Source of the DNA: Akkermansiaceae bacterium
GTDB lineage: Bacteria > Verrucomicrobiota > Verrucomicrobiia > Verrucomicrobiales > Akkermansiaceae
Direction of reading: 5' to 3'
Length of the DNA stretch: 35,364 bases
NCBI GenBank assembly: GCA_015061985.1
Contig: SUVN01000023.1
Location: 1 to 35,364, forward strand
Part shown: piece by piece, positions 1 through 8,396 of the stretch
How positions within the stretch are numbered: the stretch's first letter is position 1
How the letters are laid out: each line of letters begins with the position of its first letter
Notes under the pieces: model-generated
What the model was told of the DNA's origin: nothing
The model's database searches: none
The model's input: only the letters and a program-made list of their open reading frames with translations
Position numbers and translations under genes: made by a program

Positions 1-528
1 GAAATGCTTTTTGGGAATGATGCCCTTTTTGATTCCGGGGCCCTCCCACGCCAGTGCCACATGCTCATCAGCAATGGCATCCACATGATGAACGACAAGG
101 TAATACTTTTTATTCCGCTTCAGTTGCACCTTGCCGGAGCAAGCTCCTTCCACAAAATGGCGGCGGGGCATGTAGCTTGTCACTTCACAGATTCTGGTCA
201 GATTTTCCGTGTCTTCATCCGTGCTCAACCACAATTCAGCAAGGTCATCTGCCGCCAGATAAAAGGTGTATTCTCCACTCCTGGGCGGCACCAGCAAGGC
301 AGAGTAACGAACCCCATAATGATCTTTTCCCCGGGAGTCCGCATCTATCCTGCTCCGGATACTGACAGCATCAGGCTTGCGGCTTTTGCTCGCATCCGAC
401 AATGCTGAAATTCCCCCTTTGGGTAAACCTTCCCAGTATTCCGCAACAACGCCATGACTCGGTGTTTCCGGTGCAGCCATGGCCAGGCCTGCAAGCAGCA
501 GCACTGCTGCTTTAGAAATGATACTCAT
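1..528 (-). CDS. Secreted PA14-domain protein, 3' end cut off by window edge
   Basis: The reading frame opens at 528 and is still open at base 1 (176 codons). Residues 1-19 form a signal peptide: a short basic start, a Leu/Ala-rich core and an AMA cleavage site. After it, residues from about 25 read as a PA14 beta-barrel: an EYW opening, then GEYTFYLAADDLAELWLS (about 88-105) and an ALAWEGPG stretch near the cut end. PA14 domains bind carbohydrate and are often fused to glycosidases, adhesins or sulfatases; the partner domain would lie outside the window, so the overall function is unknown. The protein should act in the periplasm or at the surface. A promoter ends 6 bases before this ATG, which supports the start. 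The PA14 assignment is from motif recognition by eye. Confidence 0.8.
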   Translation of the reverse strand, partial: MSIISKAAVLLLAGLAMAAPETPSHGVVAEYWEGLPKGGISALSDASKSRKPDAVSIRSRIDADSRGKDHYGVRYSALLVPPRSGEYTFYLAADDLAELWLSTDEDTENLTRICEVTSYMPRRHFVEGACSGKVQLKRNKKYYLVVHHVDAIADEHVALAWEGPGIKKGIIPKKHF

Positions 529-534
529 AGCTTG

Positions 535-562
535 ATTCTGACACATTTGAGCCAATTATCAA
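535..562 (-). promoter_or_regulatory. Sigma-70-type promoter of the PA14 gene
   Basis: On the minus strand there is a -35 TTGATA (562-557), a 16-base spacer and a -10 CAGAAT (540-535). The -10 ends 6 bases before the ATG at 528, so the transcript should start at or next to the start codon. Confidence 0.5.
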
Positions 563-616
563 GTATTTTTTCAGGTGCTCCAATTTTGGCACCACGCGGC
601 GTGTGCCCCAAAGATT

Positions 617-949
617 TGGTGAATTGCAAGTTCAAATGCAACACTTTTTGAAAAAAATGCGCTCTTAGTGCTTTGCATCCCCAAAATTCAGCCCGAGAGC
701 TTTCACCATCTCATTTGCGGACTTACCATCGAAGATCTTTCGCGGGATTTTATTCATCCAACGCGCCAGCCGTTGAACTACTTTCTGACTTAACTCATCA
801 AAGGTACTTCCTTTAGGTAGGAAGCGACGGATGAGCCTGTTTGCGTTCTCATTACTGCCGCGTTCAAACGAGGAATAAGGGCAGTTTGGGCACCTTCGGA
901 GACTTTTTTGGGGGCTCTTTGGTGTTGCTTTTGTTTTTACACTTTTCAC
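617..949 (-). pseudogene. Remnant of an IS30-family transposase (C-terminal part)
   Basis: A 94-codon frame (949-665) contains, from about residue 26, the C-terminal signature of IS30-type DDE transposases: SSFERGSNENANRLIRRFLP, then PKGSTFDEL and a final IFDGKSANEMV. IS30 transposases are usually 300-380 residues, so only about the last quarter remains. The first 25 residues do not look like transposase, so the upstream part has been replaced or scrambled. Just past the stop, bases 617-645 hold a sequence that could be the element's terminal inverted repeat; no matching repeat was seen upstream. It is not a functional transposase and marks an old insertion and deletion event. Confidence 0.75.
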
Positions 950-1153
950 GCTGCATCTACGCTACAAAATCGCGCAAAAAATGGATTGACCGCCCGCACT
1001 GCATTATGCTATAAAACATTTGCGCTCATCCGGACAAAAAACAAGAAGAAATAGTTTATTCGTGTCAAAAGGAGGGCGGCAGCTTACTTGTCACACCTCA
1101 TGGTTGCTCTCCGGGCGCTCAAAATGTTCAATCCAATCCCCCCCTCAAAGTAA
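950..1153. other. Short gene-free stretch with a strong SD and a possible 21-residue leader ORF
   Basis: This A/T-rich stretch lies between the transposase remnant and the next gene. It contains AAGGAGG at 1069-1075, one of very few strong Shine-Dalgarno sequences in the window. A TTG at 1088 opens a 21-residue frame whose TAA (1151-1153) directly abuts the ATG of the next gene at 1154. The SD-to-TTG spacing of 12 bases is long, so translation of this frame is uncertain. A possible promoter (CGGACA, 18 bases, TTTATT at 1055-1060) precedes it. Confidence 0.25.
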
Positions 1154-1633
1154 ATGTCCGTGTTCTTTGGTGTATTACGGTTTCTCTGCCTCTTAATGGC
1201 GGGATTGTGGCTGGGGGTCAGTAGCTGGAACTGGTGGGGAGTTGCGGGGTATGATGTTTGCGGGATTAGTGTCAGACTGATGGGGTTCTGCTTCTGGGGT
1301 GTTCTTTTGTTGCTGCTTCCGTTGGTGTTGGCTCTGCCTCCCATCAAAGCCGATGGGGGTGGGCTGAACTGGAGGGCGGCTATGCCCGGCTCTGTGGCCG
1401 TTGTGCTCTGTGGCTGGTCTTTACTGTTGGCGTGGCTTATACCGAATGCTCCCGCTGCTTGTGCCGAGGGCGATATCCTTGCTGCCGCAGGGCTGTTGTG
1501 GGGTGTCGGGGCCTGTGCGGGAGCCTGTGTTCTTGCCGGGATGACCAGTCTGTTGAAAGGCGTTTTTCTCTTGTTCCGTCATGTAAGGCTACCTTGGTCT
1601 GTGTGCGGGGGTAAAAGGAAAAAGCAGGGGTAG
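1154..1633 (+). CDS. Hypothetical membrane protein with about four membrane segments
   Basis: The 159-residue product is not recognised. It is strongly hydrophobic, with likely membrane spans near residues 4-24, 42-62, 79-97 and 107-130, and it ends in a basic tail (KRKKQG). It is rich in Trp, Cys and Gly. The ATG directly follows the stop of a tiny upstream frame. The gene converges on the unknown membrane protein at 1774-2532. No homologue is recognised, so a spurious frame cannot be excluded; the regular spacing of hydrophobic segments and the basic tail favour a real gene. Confidence 0.5.
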   Translation: MSVFFGVLRFLCLLMAGLWLGVSSWNWWGVAGYDVCGISVRLMGFCFWGVLLLLLPLVLALPPIKADGGGLNWRAAMPGSVAVVLCGWSLLLAWLIPNAPAACAEGDILAAAGLLWGVGACAGACVLAGMTSLLKGVFLLFRHVRLPWSVCGGKRKKQG

Positions 1634-1773
1634 GCATCTGCCGACGAAGTTACGTGCAGAAAATCTGCTATCCGGGGCGGTGGAGATTCCATTGCCCCTC
1701 TCCGAGCTCAATTCTTTACCCGAACGGGGCATGTGCGTGTCGGTTGCGCCCGCATCTATTAGGTAATGTCAAT

Positions 1774-2532
1774 TTATCTTTGCTCCACTTTTGGGGTGTG
1801 CAGCGGTTCATAGATGGCATCTGCCAGCCAGCCGATGGGGGTGGCGAGGAGGGAAAGGGGGATGTCCACCAATTCGATACACCAGCTCAGCGGAAGAAGG
1901 CAGTAGTTATACGTGGTGCGGCGCGAGGGTATGCTTTGGGTGCGGAGTCTGTGAAGCAAGGGTTTCCCTCTGAGCTCATTTCCGTATTTGTCCTGTATTT
2001 TCGGGAGGTTCAGCAGGTCATCCTCTCGGCTGTCATATATCAGGACGGTTCCGCTCAGGTTGTACAGGTCTGCCGGAACAAGCCGGACCTGTGCCAATGC
2101 CGGGGGCTGGTAAATCTTATCACGTTGCACCAGACAGGCCAGCTGCCCGGCCGTGAGTTCGGCATAGTACAGTTCCTCCGGAAAGTGCCGGGGCTGCATT
2201 TCCTCCCGGCTGTACAGAATGCATTGCAGGGTGTTTCTGTTGGGATGCTGCGGTGTTTCATGGATGAAGACGGGGTCCCGCGCCGGAATGAAAGCAATGG
2301 GTACTTCCACTACATAGAGTTCGCCTTTTTTCAGGATGCGGGTAGGTGGATGGGTTCGCTCGCTCTGCTGTTCGTAGCGAAGAACGGGGCGCATGTGCCC
2401 CGCGTCGGCAAGAAGTGAGCTCAGGTTGATGATGGTGAAGCGCCCCATGCCGATGCTGATGCAGACTACCAACAGCAGGAGGAGAAGGGCGGCTTCGATG
2501 ATGCGTCTGATGCGGCTGAAGCGTGGGGACAT
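1774..2532 (-). CDS. Hypothetical membrane-anchored protein
   Basis: The product is 252 residues and not recognised. The N-terminus (RFSRIRR) is basic and is followed by one hydrophobic span (about 12-33), giving a signal anchor with the body probably outside the cytoplasm. The middle part is soluble. Near the C-terminus, about residues 215-245, lies a second apolar stretch with repeated 'DIPLSL..PIGWLADAIYEP' character, which recalls small lipoproteins of the YceK type, but this is only a resemblance. It lies 54 bases downstream of the DUF3592 gene on the same strand and is probably co-transcribed with it. No Shine-Dalgarno sequence precedes the ATG. Confidence 0.6.
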   Translation of the reverse strand: MSPRFSRIRRIIEAALLLLLLVVCISIGMGRFTIINLSSLLADAGHMRPVLRYEQQSERTHPPTRILKKGELYVVEVPIAFIPARDPVFIHETPQHPNRNTLQCILYSREEMQPRHFPEELYYAELTAGQLACLVQRDKIYQPPALAQVRLVPADLYNLSGTVLIYDSREDDLLNLPKIQDKYGNELRGKPLLHRLRTQSIPSRRTTYNYCLLPLSWCIELVDIPLSLLATPIGWLADAIYEPLHTPKVEQR

Positions 2533-2586
2533 GGAGGATTGCGGGAAGGGAAAGATGGAGATGTCGAAGGTTGGCTCGTTGTATCG

Positions 2587-3039
2587 TTATTGTTCTGCGG
2601 AAGAACGCTGCGCTGATATCAGAGAGATGAAAGAAATGCTGAGTAATCCCAGCCCGACCAGAGGGAAGATGAGAGGAGCAAGTGCGGACGGGGTGAACAC
2701 GCACATATGAGAGGGTGCTGATGCATCATAGTACACCCGGACTTTTTCTCCCGCCCGGCAGGATATGGGGGCGGTTGCGTGCATGGTGTGTCCGTCTTTG
2801 GTGGTGTAGGTAATGCGGGCCCGCTCTAAAAGAACGTATTTTGACCTTCGTGTGGATGAGGATGTGTGCTCCCGTGCCTTATGCGTCCATGTGTCTGCCA
2901 CCATGCCTTCCACGCATTCTCCGATGAAGAATACTCCCGTTTCTTTCCAAACCAATTCCCAACTGCATCCAATCAGGAACAGCCCGGCCAGCCCGAAGCC
3001 GATGGCATTTTCCCGGTAGTTTTTGCGTTTTTTTCTCAT
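2587..3039 (-). CDS. DUF3592-domain membrane protein
   Basis: The product is 150 residues. A basic start is followed by a membrane span (about 12-30), then an extracytoplasmic beta-rich section, then a second span (about 119-141). The section RITYTTKDGHTMHATAP followed by GEKVRVYYDASAPS is the typical core of DUF3592 proteins, whose function is unknown. It appears to be the first gene of a two-gene unit with the unknown protein at 1774-2532. I could not find a convincing promoter; TATAAC about 20 bases upstream has no matching -35. Confidence 0.65.
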   Translation of the reverse strand: MRKKRKNYRENAIGFGLAGLFLIGCSWELVWKETGVFFIGECVEGMVADTWTHKAREHTSSSTRRSKYVLLERARITYTTKDGHTMHATAPISCRAGEKVRVYYDASAPSHMCVFTPSALAPLIFPLVGLGLLSISFISLISAQRSSAEQ

Positions 3040-3385
3040 ACAGTAATCGTTCGTGCTGCGTTATACATGGCCGATGTCCGCGATCGGAGGCATCCGCTCA
3101 CCGGAGAGAGGTCTGCAATCCGGCAGTAGGTATCGTATGCCGCGTACCGCGCGACGAGGAGCAAGGTGGGTGAAAGAAGGTAGATTCACAGGGGAAATTT
3201 TTGGTTGCCGTTGTTACGCCGATGATTCTACCATTTTTCGTTTGTTTCGCAAGCTCCAAATGGGAGCTGTTTCGAATCTGCCGATGGAAAGGAGGGACTA
3301 TCGAACAGAGGGGTCGCGTCTGTGAGCCGCCAACCCGGATTTGCCTTTTATTTCGGGCTGTGGTGAGGGGCGGCAGAATACGGTG
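3040..3385. other. Intergenic region without a recognisable gene
   Basis: These 346 bases separate the divergent DUF3592 and carbonic-anhydrase-like genes. Short open frames run through on both strands but have no recognisable motifs, signal peptides or starts supported by promoters. No tRNA-like cloverleaf or terminator was seen. The promoter of the plus-strand gene begins at 3386. Confidence 0.4.
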
Positions 3386-3414
3386 TTGACGAGTCCCGGA
3401 GGAACGTCTATACT
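3386..3414 (+). promoter_or_regulatory. Promoter of the gamma-carbonic-anhydrase-like gene
   Basis: TTGACG (3386-3391), a 17-base spacer and TATACT (3409-3414) are close to the sigma-70 consensus. The -10 ends 6 bases before the ATG at 3421, so the mRNA should be leaderless. Confidence 0.75.
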
Positions 3415-3420
3415 GCCTCC

Positions 3421-3933
3421 ATGGCGATAGAATCTTTTGAGGGCGCGGTGCCCGAGCTGGATGCTCCGGCTTTTGTGGCAGCGAGTGCGGATGTGATTGG
3501 TCGGGTGCGACTGGCTCCTGATTCGTCTGTGTGGTACAACACGACGATTCGGGCAGATGTGGCGGATATCATCATAGGCCCCGGCTCGAATGTGCAGGAT
3601 AACTGCTGCCTGCATGTGGATTATGAGATTCCCTGTGTGCTGGGCAGTCACGTGACGGTGGGGCACAGTGTGACGCTGCATGCCTGTACCATAGAGGATG
3701 ACTGTCTCATCGGCATGGGGGCGGTGGTGCTGGACGGTGCCGTGGTGGGGAAGGGCTCTATTGTGGGGGCTCACGCGCTGGTGACGAAGAATACTGTCAT
3801 CCCGCCGCACAGTCTGGTGCTGGGGTCTCCCGCCAGAGTGGTCAAACAGCTGCCGCCGGAATCTGCCGAGGCGAATCATGCCCATGCGGCAGATTACATC
3901 ACTCTGGCGCGCCGCTTTGCCGCGCGCTCATAA
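3421..3933 (+). CDS. Gamma-class carbonic anhydrase-like hexapeptide protein
   Basis: The 170-residue product is a left-handed beta-helix protein of the gamma-carbonic anhydrase/YrdA family. Its hexapeptide repeats run from about residue 22 to 140. Three histidines sit where the family binds its metal: H65 in CCLHVD, H82 in VGHSVTLHAC and H87 in the same motif. VQDNCCLH and LIGMGAVVLDG are family signatures. Members hydrate CO2, bind other ligands, or are inactive, so catalysis cannot be claimed from sequence. It is cytoplasmic and probably a trimer. Length is normal. It has its own promoter, and mfd follows after 46 bases with another. Confidence 0.85.
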   Translation: MAIESFEGAVPELDAPAFVAASADVIGRVRLAPDSSVWYNTTIRADVADIIIGPGSNVQDNCCLHVDYEIPCVLGSHVTVGHSVTLHACTIEDDCLIGMGAVVLDGAVVGKGSIVGAHALVTKNTVIPPHSLVLGSPARVVKQLPPESAEANHAHAADYITLARRFAARS

Positions 3934-3941
3934 CTGCGGCA

Positions 3942-3970
3942 TTGACAAAGTCACGGCGGCTTGATAAACT
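3942..3970 (+). promoter_or_regulatory. Promoter of mfd
   Basis: TTGACA (3942-3947), a 17-base spacer and TAAACT (3965-3970). The -10 ends 9 bases before the GTG at 3980, which supports that start and predicts a leader of only about 2-3 bases. Confidence 0.75.
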
Positions 3971-3979
3971 CCCAGCGAC

Positions 3980-6900
3980 GTGGCAAGACCACTCACAGAT
4001 ATTGTAGCCAAGTCTCCTGCCTTTGCCGGAGAGCTGGAGCGTTTGCGCTGCGGCGGCACACGGGAGGAGCCCGTGGTGTTTGACCGGGTATGCCCGGCCG
4101 CCTTTTCTTTTGTGGCGGCCATGGTGGCGGCGCAATCACAGCAGCCCAGGCGTATCTGGGTGGTGGCAGATGCTCTTCCCATGCAGGAACGGGTGGCGGC
4201 GGAATGGTCACTATGGGATGCTCCCCCTGCGGTGTTTGTTCCGGAGCGAGAAACTCATATCAATAACGGACTGAGCGATCCGGATTTGGCAGCTGAGCGT
4301 CTGGAAGCACTGAAAAACATCTCCGGGTGCCCGGCCGGACCGCAGGCGGTCATTGTGACGGCTGCGGGATTGAAACAGGCCGCCCCGGTGTTCTCGGAAG
4401 ATGCGGCCTGCACCGTGAAGCTGGCCGTGGGGCAGGAATATCCACCGGAGCAGCTGACGGCGCAGCTGACGGAGCGTGATTTTGACCGTGTGGAGCAGGT
4501 GACGGCTCGTGGTGAATGGAGTTTGCGCGGCGGTATTCTGGATGTGTTCCCGCTGCAATCTGCCTGGCCGTTCCGCGTGGAATTCTTCGGGGACGAGATA
4601 GAGAGCATCCGCGCGTTTGATGTGGATTCTCAGCTTTCCTTCCGCAAGTTGGAGGAAGCGGAACTGGTGCTGGATGAGCCGCCATCAGCACGGCTGTTGG
4701 AGCATCTCATTGCACCGGATGACTGGGTGGTGAGTCTGCCGGGCTGCGGGGTGCCGGGGAATGTGCTGGTATTCGAGCTTCCGCCGGACAGAGATGAAGC
4801 GCTGCCGCAGCTGGATGAGCGGGAGGAGCAGGGCAATACTGCCTTTTTCGGCTCGCCGCTCGGCTCGTTTGAAACCGGTGATTTCGTGATGCAGGAGGCG
4901 CGCCGTAATCTGGCGCGCGCCGGGCTGTTGCAATGGCGGCGCGATAAGTGGCGCGTGGTCATGTTCTTCCCCCATGAGGGCGAAAAAAGCCGGTTCGAGG
5001 AAATTTGCGGTGAGGATGAGGCGTGGTCGGCCGTGCAGAGTCGCGACGGTGATTTGCCTTTCGGTTTCACCATCCCGGGTGCCGGGGTGGCCGTGCTGTC
5101 CGCAGCAGAAATCTTCGGCCGTTACTCCGGCCCGCGTTCCCGCCGGAAAGACGACCGCGAGGATCGCCTCCGCCGCGAGCGGGCGCAGGCGCCTCTGCGT
5201 GAAATTGAGGAAGGGGACCTCGTGATTCACGCCTCGCACGGCCTGGGCAAGTTCATGGGTATCGTCCGCGATGAGAGCAGTGGCGAGCAGGAGCTGCATA
5301 TCAAATACGCCGGCGATGTCATGCTCCGCATCCCCTTGCAGCAGAGCCACCTCGTTTCCAAATACGTGGGGCTGGGGGCAAAGACTCCCGAATTGAGCCG
5401 ATTGGGTGATGCCCGTTGGAAACGCGCCTGCAAGGCGGCAGAAAAGGCGGTGGCCGACTATGCCGCGCAGCTGCTGGAGGTGCAGGCAGAGCGTGAGAGT
5501 AACCCCGGTTTTGCCCATCCAGCGGACTCGGCGTGGATGTGGCAGTTTGAGTCCAGTTTCCCCTATCGCGAAACGCCGGACCAGCTCCGCGTCATCAACC
5601 AGACCAAGGCAGATATGGAATCCCCTCAGCCCATGGATCGCCTTATCTGCGGCGATGTGGGCTTCGGCAAGACCGAGGTGGCCATCCGTGCGGCTTTCAA
5701 ATGCGTGACCGGCGGTAAACAGGCGGCCATTCTGGCACCCACCACGGTGTTGGCAGACCAGCACTACCGCACTTTCCGCGCCCGCATGAGTGAGTACCCC
5801 GTCCGCATCGAGCAGCTCAGCCGTTTCACCCCGCCCAAGCGGGTGCGCGAGATTCTGCAGGGGCTGGCAGCCGGTGAGGTGGATATCGTGGTGGGGACGC
5901 ACCGCATCATCTCCAAGGACGTGCATTTCAAGAATCTGGGGCTGGCGGTCATTGATGAGGAGCAGCGCTTCGGCGTGCGTCACAAGGAGCAGTTCAAGCG
6001 CATGTTCCGCATGGTGGACATGCTTACGCTCTCCGCAACCCCTATCCCCCGTACACTCTATACTGCGCTTATGGGAGCGCGCGCCATGAGCACCATCGAG
6101 ACCGCGCCCATGAATCGACTCCCCGTGCAGACGGCTGTCTGTCCCTACAATGAGCAGTTGATGGCAGATGCCATTGAGCGAGAGCTTGCCCGCAACGGGC
6201 AGGTGTTCTTCCTGCACAACCGCGTGCAGAGCATTCACGACATGGAAGCCACGCTCCGTCGCCTCGTCCCCCGCGCCCGCATTGTGGTGGGGCACGGGCA
6301 GATGGACAAGGCGGATTTGGAATGCGTGATGCGGGATTTCGTCAACGGCAAGGCGGATGTGCTGCTCTCCACCACCATCATTGAGAGCGGTATCGATATT
6401 CCCAACGCCAACACCATCATCATCGACCGGGCTGACAGGTTCGGTCTGGCAGACCTCTACCAGCTGCGCGGCCGTGTAGGACGCGGCGGCCACCGCGCCT
6501 ATGCCTACCTCATGCTGCCGCGGGAAGCTCTCTGCACGAGCGATGCCCGCAAGCGCGTCTCTGCCATCAAGCAATACACGGAACTGGGCAGCGGCTTCAA
6601 GATTGCCATGCGTGATTTAGAGATACGCGGTGCGGGCAATCTGCTGGGCACGCAGCAGAGCGGGCACATTGCCGCCATCGGTTTTGAGCTGTACTGCCAG
6701 TTGTTACGCCAATCCATTGAGCGCTTGCAGGGCAAAGCCCCCACCATCCGTGCGGAAGCCAACTTCAAGGCTGATTTCATCTGTCTGAGCGAGGCCTCCA
6801 TGGCCACTCGAGCTGATGCAGACTCCCTCATCGGTGCGTTCCTCCCCGCATCGTACATGGAATCCACCCGTATGCGTATGGCGGCGTATACTCAGCTGGC

Positions 6901-7177
6901 ACAGGCTACCACGACGGGAGATATTGATGACCTGGAGCGTGACTGGCATGACCGCTTCGGCCGCCTCCCGCGCGAAGCCCGCTATCTGCTCACCGTTCAG
7001 AAAATCCGCATTCTTGCTACCCGTCGCAACATCTCGCAGGTGGAAATCTCCGGGCAGAAGCTCATGCTCACCCGCAATAAGGACTATATTCTGGACAACA
7101 AGCGCTTCCCCCGACTCACCAAGGTGCGTCCGGCGGATAAACTAACGGAGACGCTGGGCATGCTGCGTGCGCTGTGA
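3980..7177 (+). CDS. mfd: Transcription-repair coupling factor Mfd
   Basis: Mfd removes RNA polymerase stalled at DNA damage and recruits the UvrA repair machinery. The 1,065-residue product has the full layout. A UvrB-like N-terminal part includes RGGILDVFPL and FRVEFFGDEIESIR near 180-215. The RNA-polymerase interaction domain (DLVIHASHGLGKFMGI) begins near 413. The translocase has Walker A GDVGFGKTE near 557, DEEQRFG near 658 and SATPIPRTL near 685. The TRCF relay is near 880 (IRGAGNLLGTQQSG), followed by a C-terminal UvrA-masking domain. It is somewhat shorter than the E. coli protein (1,148), mostly at the N-terminus. The start is GTG at 3980, chosen because the promoter leaves no room for an earlier one. 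Confidence 0.97.
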   Translation: MARPLTDIVAKSPAFAGELERLRCGGTREEPVVFDRVCPAAFSFVAAMVAAQSQQPRRIWVVADALPMQERVAAEWSLWDAPPAVFVPERETHINNGLSDPDLAAERLEALKNISGCPAGPQAVIVTAAGLKQAAPVFSEDAACTVKLAVGQEYPPEQLTAQLTERDFDRVEQVTARGEWSLRGGILDVFPLQSAWPFRVEFFGDEIESIRAFDVDSQLSFRKLEEAELVLDEPPSARLLEHLIAPDDWVVSLPGCGVPGNVLVFELPPDRDEALPQLDEREEQGNTAFFGSPLGSFETGDFVMQEARRNLARAGLLQWRRDKWRVVMFFPHEGEKSRFEEICGEDEAWSAVQSRDGDLPFGFTIPGAGVAVLSAAEIFGRYSGPRSRRKDDREDRLRRERAQAPLREIEEGDLVIHASHGLGKFMGIVRDESSGEQELHIKYAGDVMLRIPLQQSHLVSKYVGLGAKTPELSRLGDARWKRACKAAEKAVADYAAQLLEVQAERESNPGFAHPADSAWMWQFESSFPYRETPDQLRVINQTKADMESPQPMDRLICGDVGFGKTEVAIRAAFKCVTGGKQAAILAPTTVLADQHYRTFRARMSEYPVRIEQLSRFTPPKRVREILQGLAAGEVDIVVGTHRIISKDVHFKNLGLAVIDEEQRFGVRHKEQFKRMFRMVDMLTLSATPIPRTLYTALMGARAMSTIETAPMNRLPVQTAVCPYNEQLMADAIERELARNGQVFFLHNRVQSIHDMEATLRRLVPRARIVVGHGQMDKADLECVMRDFVNGKADVLLSTTIIESGIDIPNANTIIIDRADRFGLADLYQLRGRVGRGGHRAYAYLMLPREALCTSDARKRVSAIKQYTELGSGFKIAMRDLEIRGAGNLLGTQQSGHIAAIGFELYCQLLRQSIERLQGKAPTIRAEANFKADFICLSEASMATRADADSLIGAFLPASYMESTRMRMAAYTQLAQATTTGDIDDLERDWHDRFGRLPREARYLLTVQKIRILATRRNISQVEISGQKLMLTRNKDYILDNKRFPRLTKVRPADKLTETLGMLRAL

Positions 7178-7310
7178 GATAACGGAAGTTTGTCGGGAAG
7201 AGCAGGAGAGTAATACCTCTTTTTTAATGCGATATTGAGCAATCCTGCCGATGAAATCGGGTATGACACAACGGTGAGCGTGCATTGTTTCCTCATGCCT
7301 GAGGTTGAGC

Positions 7311-7339
7311 TGGACAAACGTCAGGGAATGTGCTTAACT
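7311..7339 (+). promoter_or_regulatory. Possible promoter upstream of the gene at 7374
   Basis: TGGACA (7311-7316), a 17-base spacer and TTAACT (7334-7339). It would give a leader of about 27 bases, which carries no Shine-Dalgarno sequence. The rest of the 7178-7373 gap shows nothing recognisable. Confidence 0.4.
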
Positions 7340-7373
7340 ATGCAAGCTTTTTGCACCGTTAACAGATAGCACT

Positions 7374-7871
7374 ATGAAATCTTATACCATTTTCCAGAAG
7401 TCGGATGACGAGACCGTGAATGAGTTCCTGGGCTGGATGCGCAACCAGGAGCGTGGTGTGTACCGCGCTGCTCTGCGTGAGCTGGGTGCCCTGAAGAAGC
7501 TGCGTCCCCAGTTCATGCAGCAGAAGAGCGTGGAGGAGCAGTTCGCCTGGATTAAGAAGATGCTGGCATGGAAGCCGGCAGAGACGATTGCCGACCACCT
7601 GCTGCAGGTGTGGCTGATTCGTAAGCATGAGGGTATGCTGGTGGGCTTCATTGAGAAGCTGGGCATTGAGCACAATGGCCATGGTGTGGTGGATGTGCTG
7701 CCGGAGACGCTGGATGCCGATAAGCTCAAGGAGGCCGTGGATGTTCTGTTTGAAAAGTATCCCGCCGGTGCCGTTTCCGTGTATCTGCACATGTTCCAGA
7801 ACCAGACCGAGGAGGGGTGGCCGGAGCTGCAGGATATTCTGGACAACGATCCCCGCATCACCATCAAGTAA
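7374..7871 (+). CDS. Conserved-looking hypothetical protein, first gene of the tadA-ybeY unit
   Basis: The 165-residue product is not recognised. It appears cytoplasmic, with no signal peptide or membrane span, and largely alpha-helical, with an acidic C-terminus. Codon use is strongly biased towards G/C-ending codons such as CTG, GAG and AAG, as in highly expressed genes of this window. The tadA start follows its stop by 6 bases, so it is probably co-transcribed with tadA and ybeY. No function can be inferred beyond that link with RNA-processing genes. Confidence 0.75.
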   Translation: MKSYTIFQKSDDETVNEFLGWMRNQERGVYRAALRELGALKKLRPQFMQQKSVEEQFAWIKKMLAWKPAETIADHLLQVWLIRKHEGMLVGFIEKLGIEHNGHGVVDVLPETLDADKLKEAVDVLFEKYPAGAVSVYLHMFQNQTEEGWPELQDILDNDPRITIK

Positions 7872-7877
7872 ACTTCC

Positions 7878-8396
7878 TTGACGGAGGACGAACATTTCAT
7901 GATGCTGGCCATGCGCGAGGCTGAGAAAGCCCGCGCGGCCGGCGAGGTTCCCTGCGGTTGTGTCATTGTGAAGGACAACCGCGTGATTGCCCGCGGCTGG
8001 AACCAGGTGGAGGCGCTCAAGGATGCCACTGCCCACGCGGAGATGCTGGCGCTCACGGCTGCAGAGGCGGCTGTGGGCGATTGGCGTCTGGAGGGCTGCA
8101 CGGTCTATGTGACCAAAGAGCCTTGCCCCATGTGCGCCGGAGCGATGGTGCATTGTCGCCCCTCTCGGGTAGTGTTCGGGATTCCTGACCCGAAGGGTGG
8201 GGCGTGTGGTGGGTGGATTCACCTGCTTGATTCCAATCCTCCGCTCAATCACCGTTGTGAGGTGCTGGGCGGGGTGCTGGGCGCAGAATGCCTGGAGCAG
8301 TTTCAGAGCTTTTTCCGGGCAGCCCGTGCAGAGGCCAAGCGCCGTAAACAACTCCTGCGCGGGGAAACGGTACAGGACGATGACACCGGAAATTGA
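7878..8396 (+). CDS. tadA: tRNA-specific adenosine deaminase TadA
   Basis: TadA deaminates A34 to inosine in the tRNA anticodon. The 172-residue product has the zinc-dependent deaminase signature: HAE with H53 and catalytic E55, and PCPMC with C83 and C86. FGIPDPKGGACG matches the family's region after the zinc site. The C-terminus is extended and basic (RAARAEAKRRKQ) before an acidic tail. The start is uncertain. TTG at 7878 keeps TEDEHFMMLA, which aligns with the usual TadA start. The ATG at 7899 is preceded by GGAGG at a 10-base spacing but would shorten helix 1. Its end overlaps ybeY by 17 bases. Confidence 0.92.
   Translation: MTEDEHFMMLAMREAEKARAAGEVPCGCVIVKDNRVIARGWNQVEALKDATAHAEMLALTAAEAAVGDWRLEGCTVYVTKEPCPMCAGAMVHCRPSRVVFGIPDPKGGACGGWIHLLDSNPPLNHRCEVLGGVLGAECLEQFQSFFRAARAEAKRRKQLLRGETVQDDDTGN

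Noticed and set aside
1654..2418. Plus-strand frame of 254 codons opposite the unknown protein at 1774-2532
   Set aside because: The minus-strand frame has a basic start, a membrane anchor and an operon partner; the plus-strand frame has none of these.
3053..3325. 90-codon plus-strand frame in the gap before the carbonic anhydrase-like gene
   Set aside because: It has no recognisable domain, an unusual Arg-rich composition and no supported start, and it crosses into no known gene.
4685..6574. Long minus-strand open frame of 629 codons opposite mfd
   Set aside because: It lies entirely antisense to the strongly conserved mfd, has no recognisable motifs, and is explained by the high-GC codon pattern of mfd.
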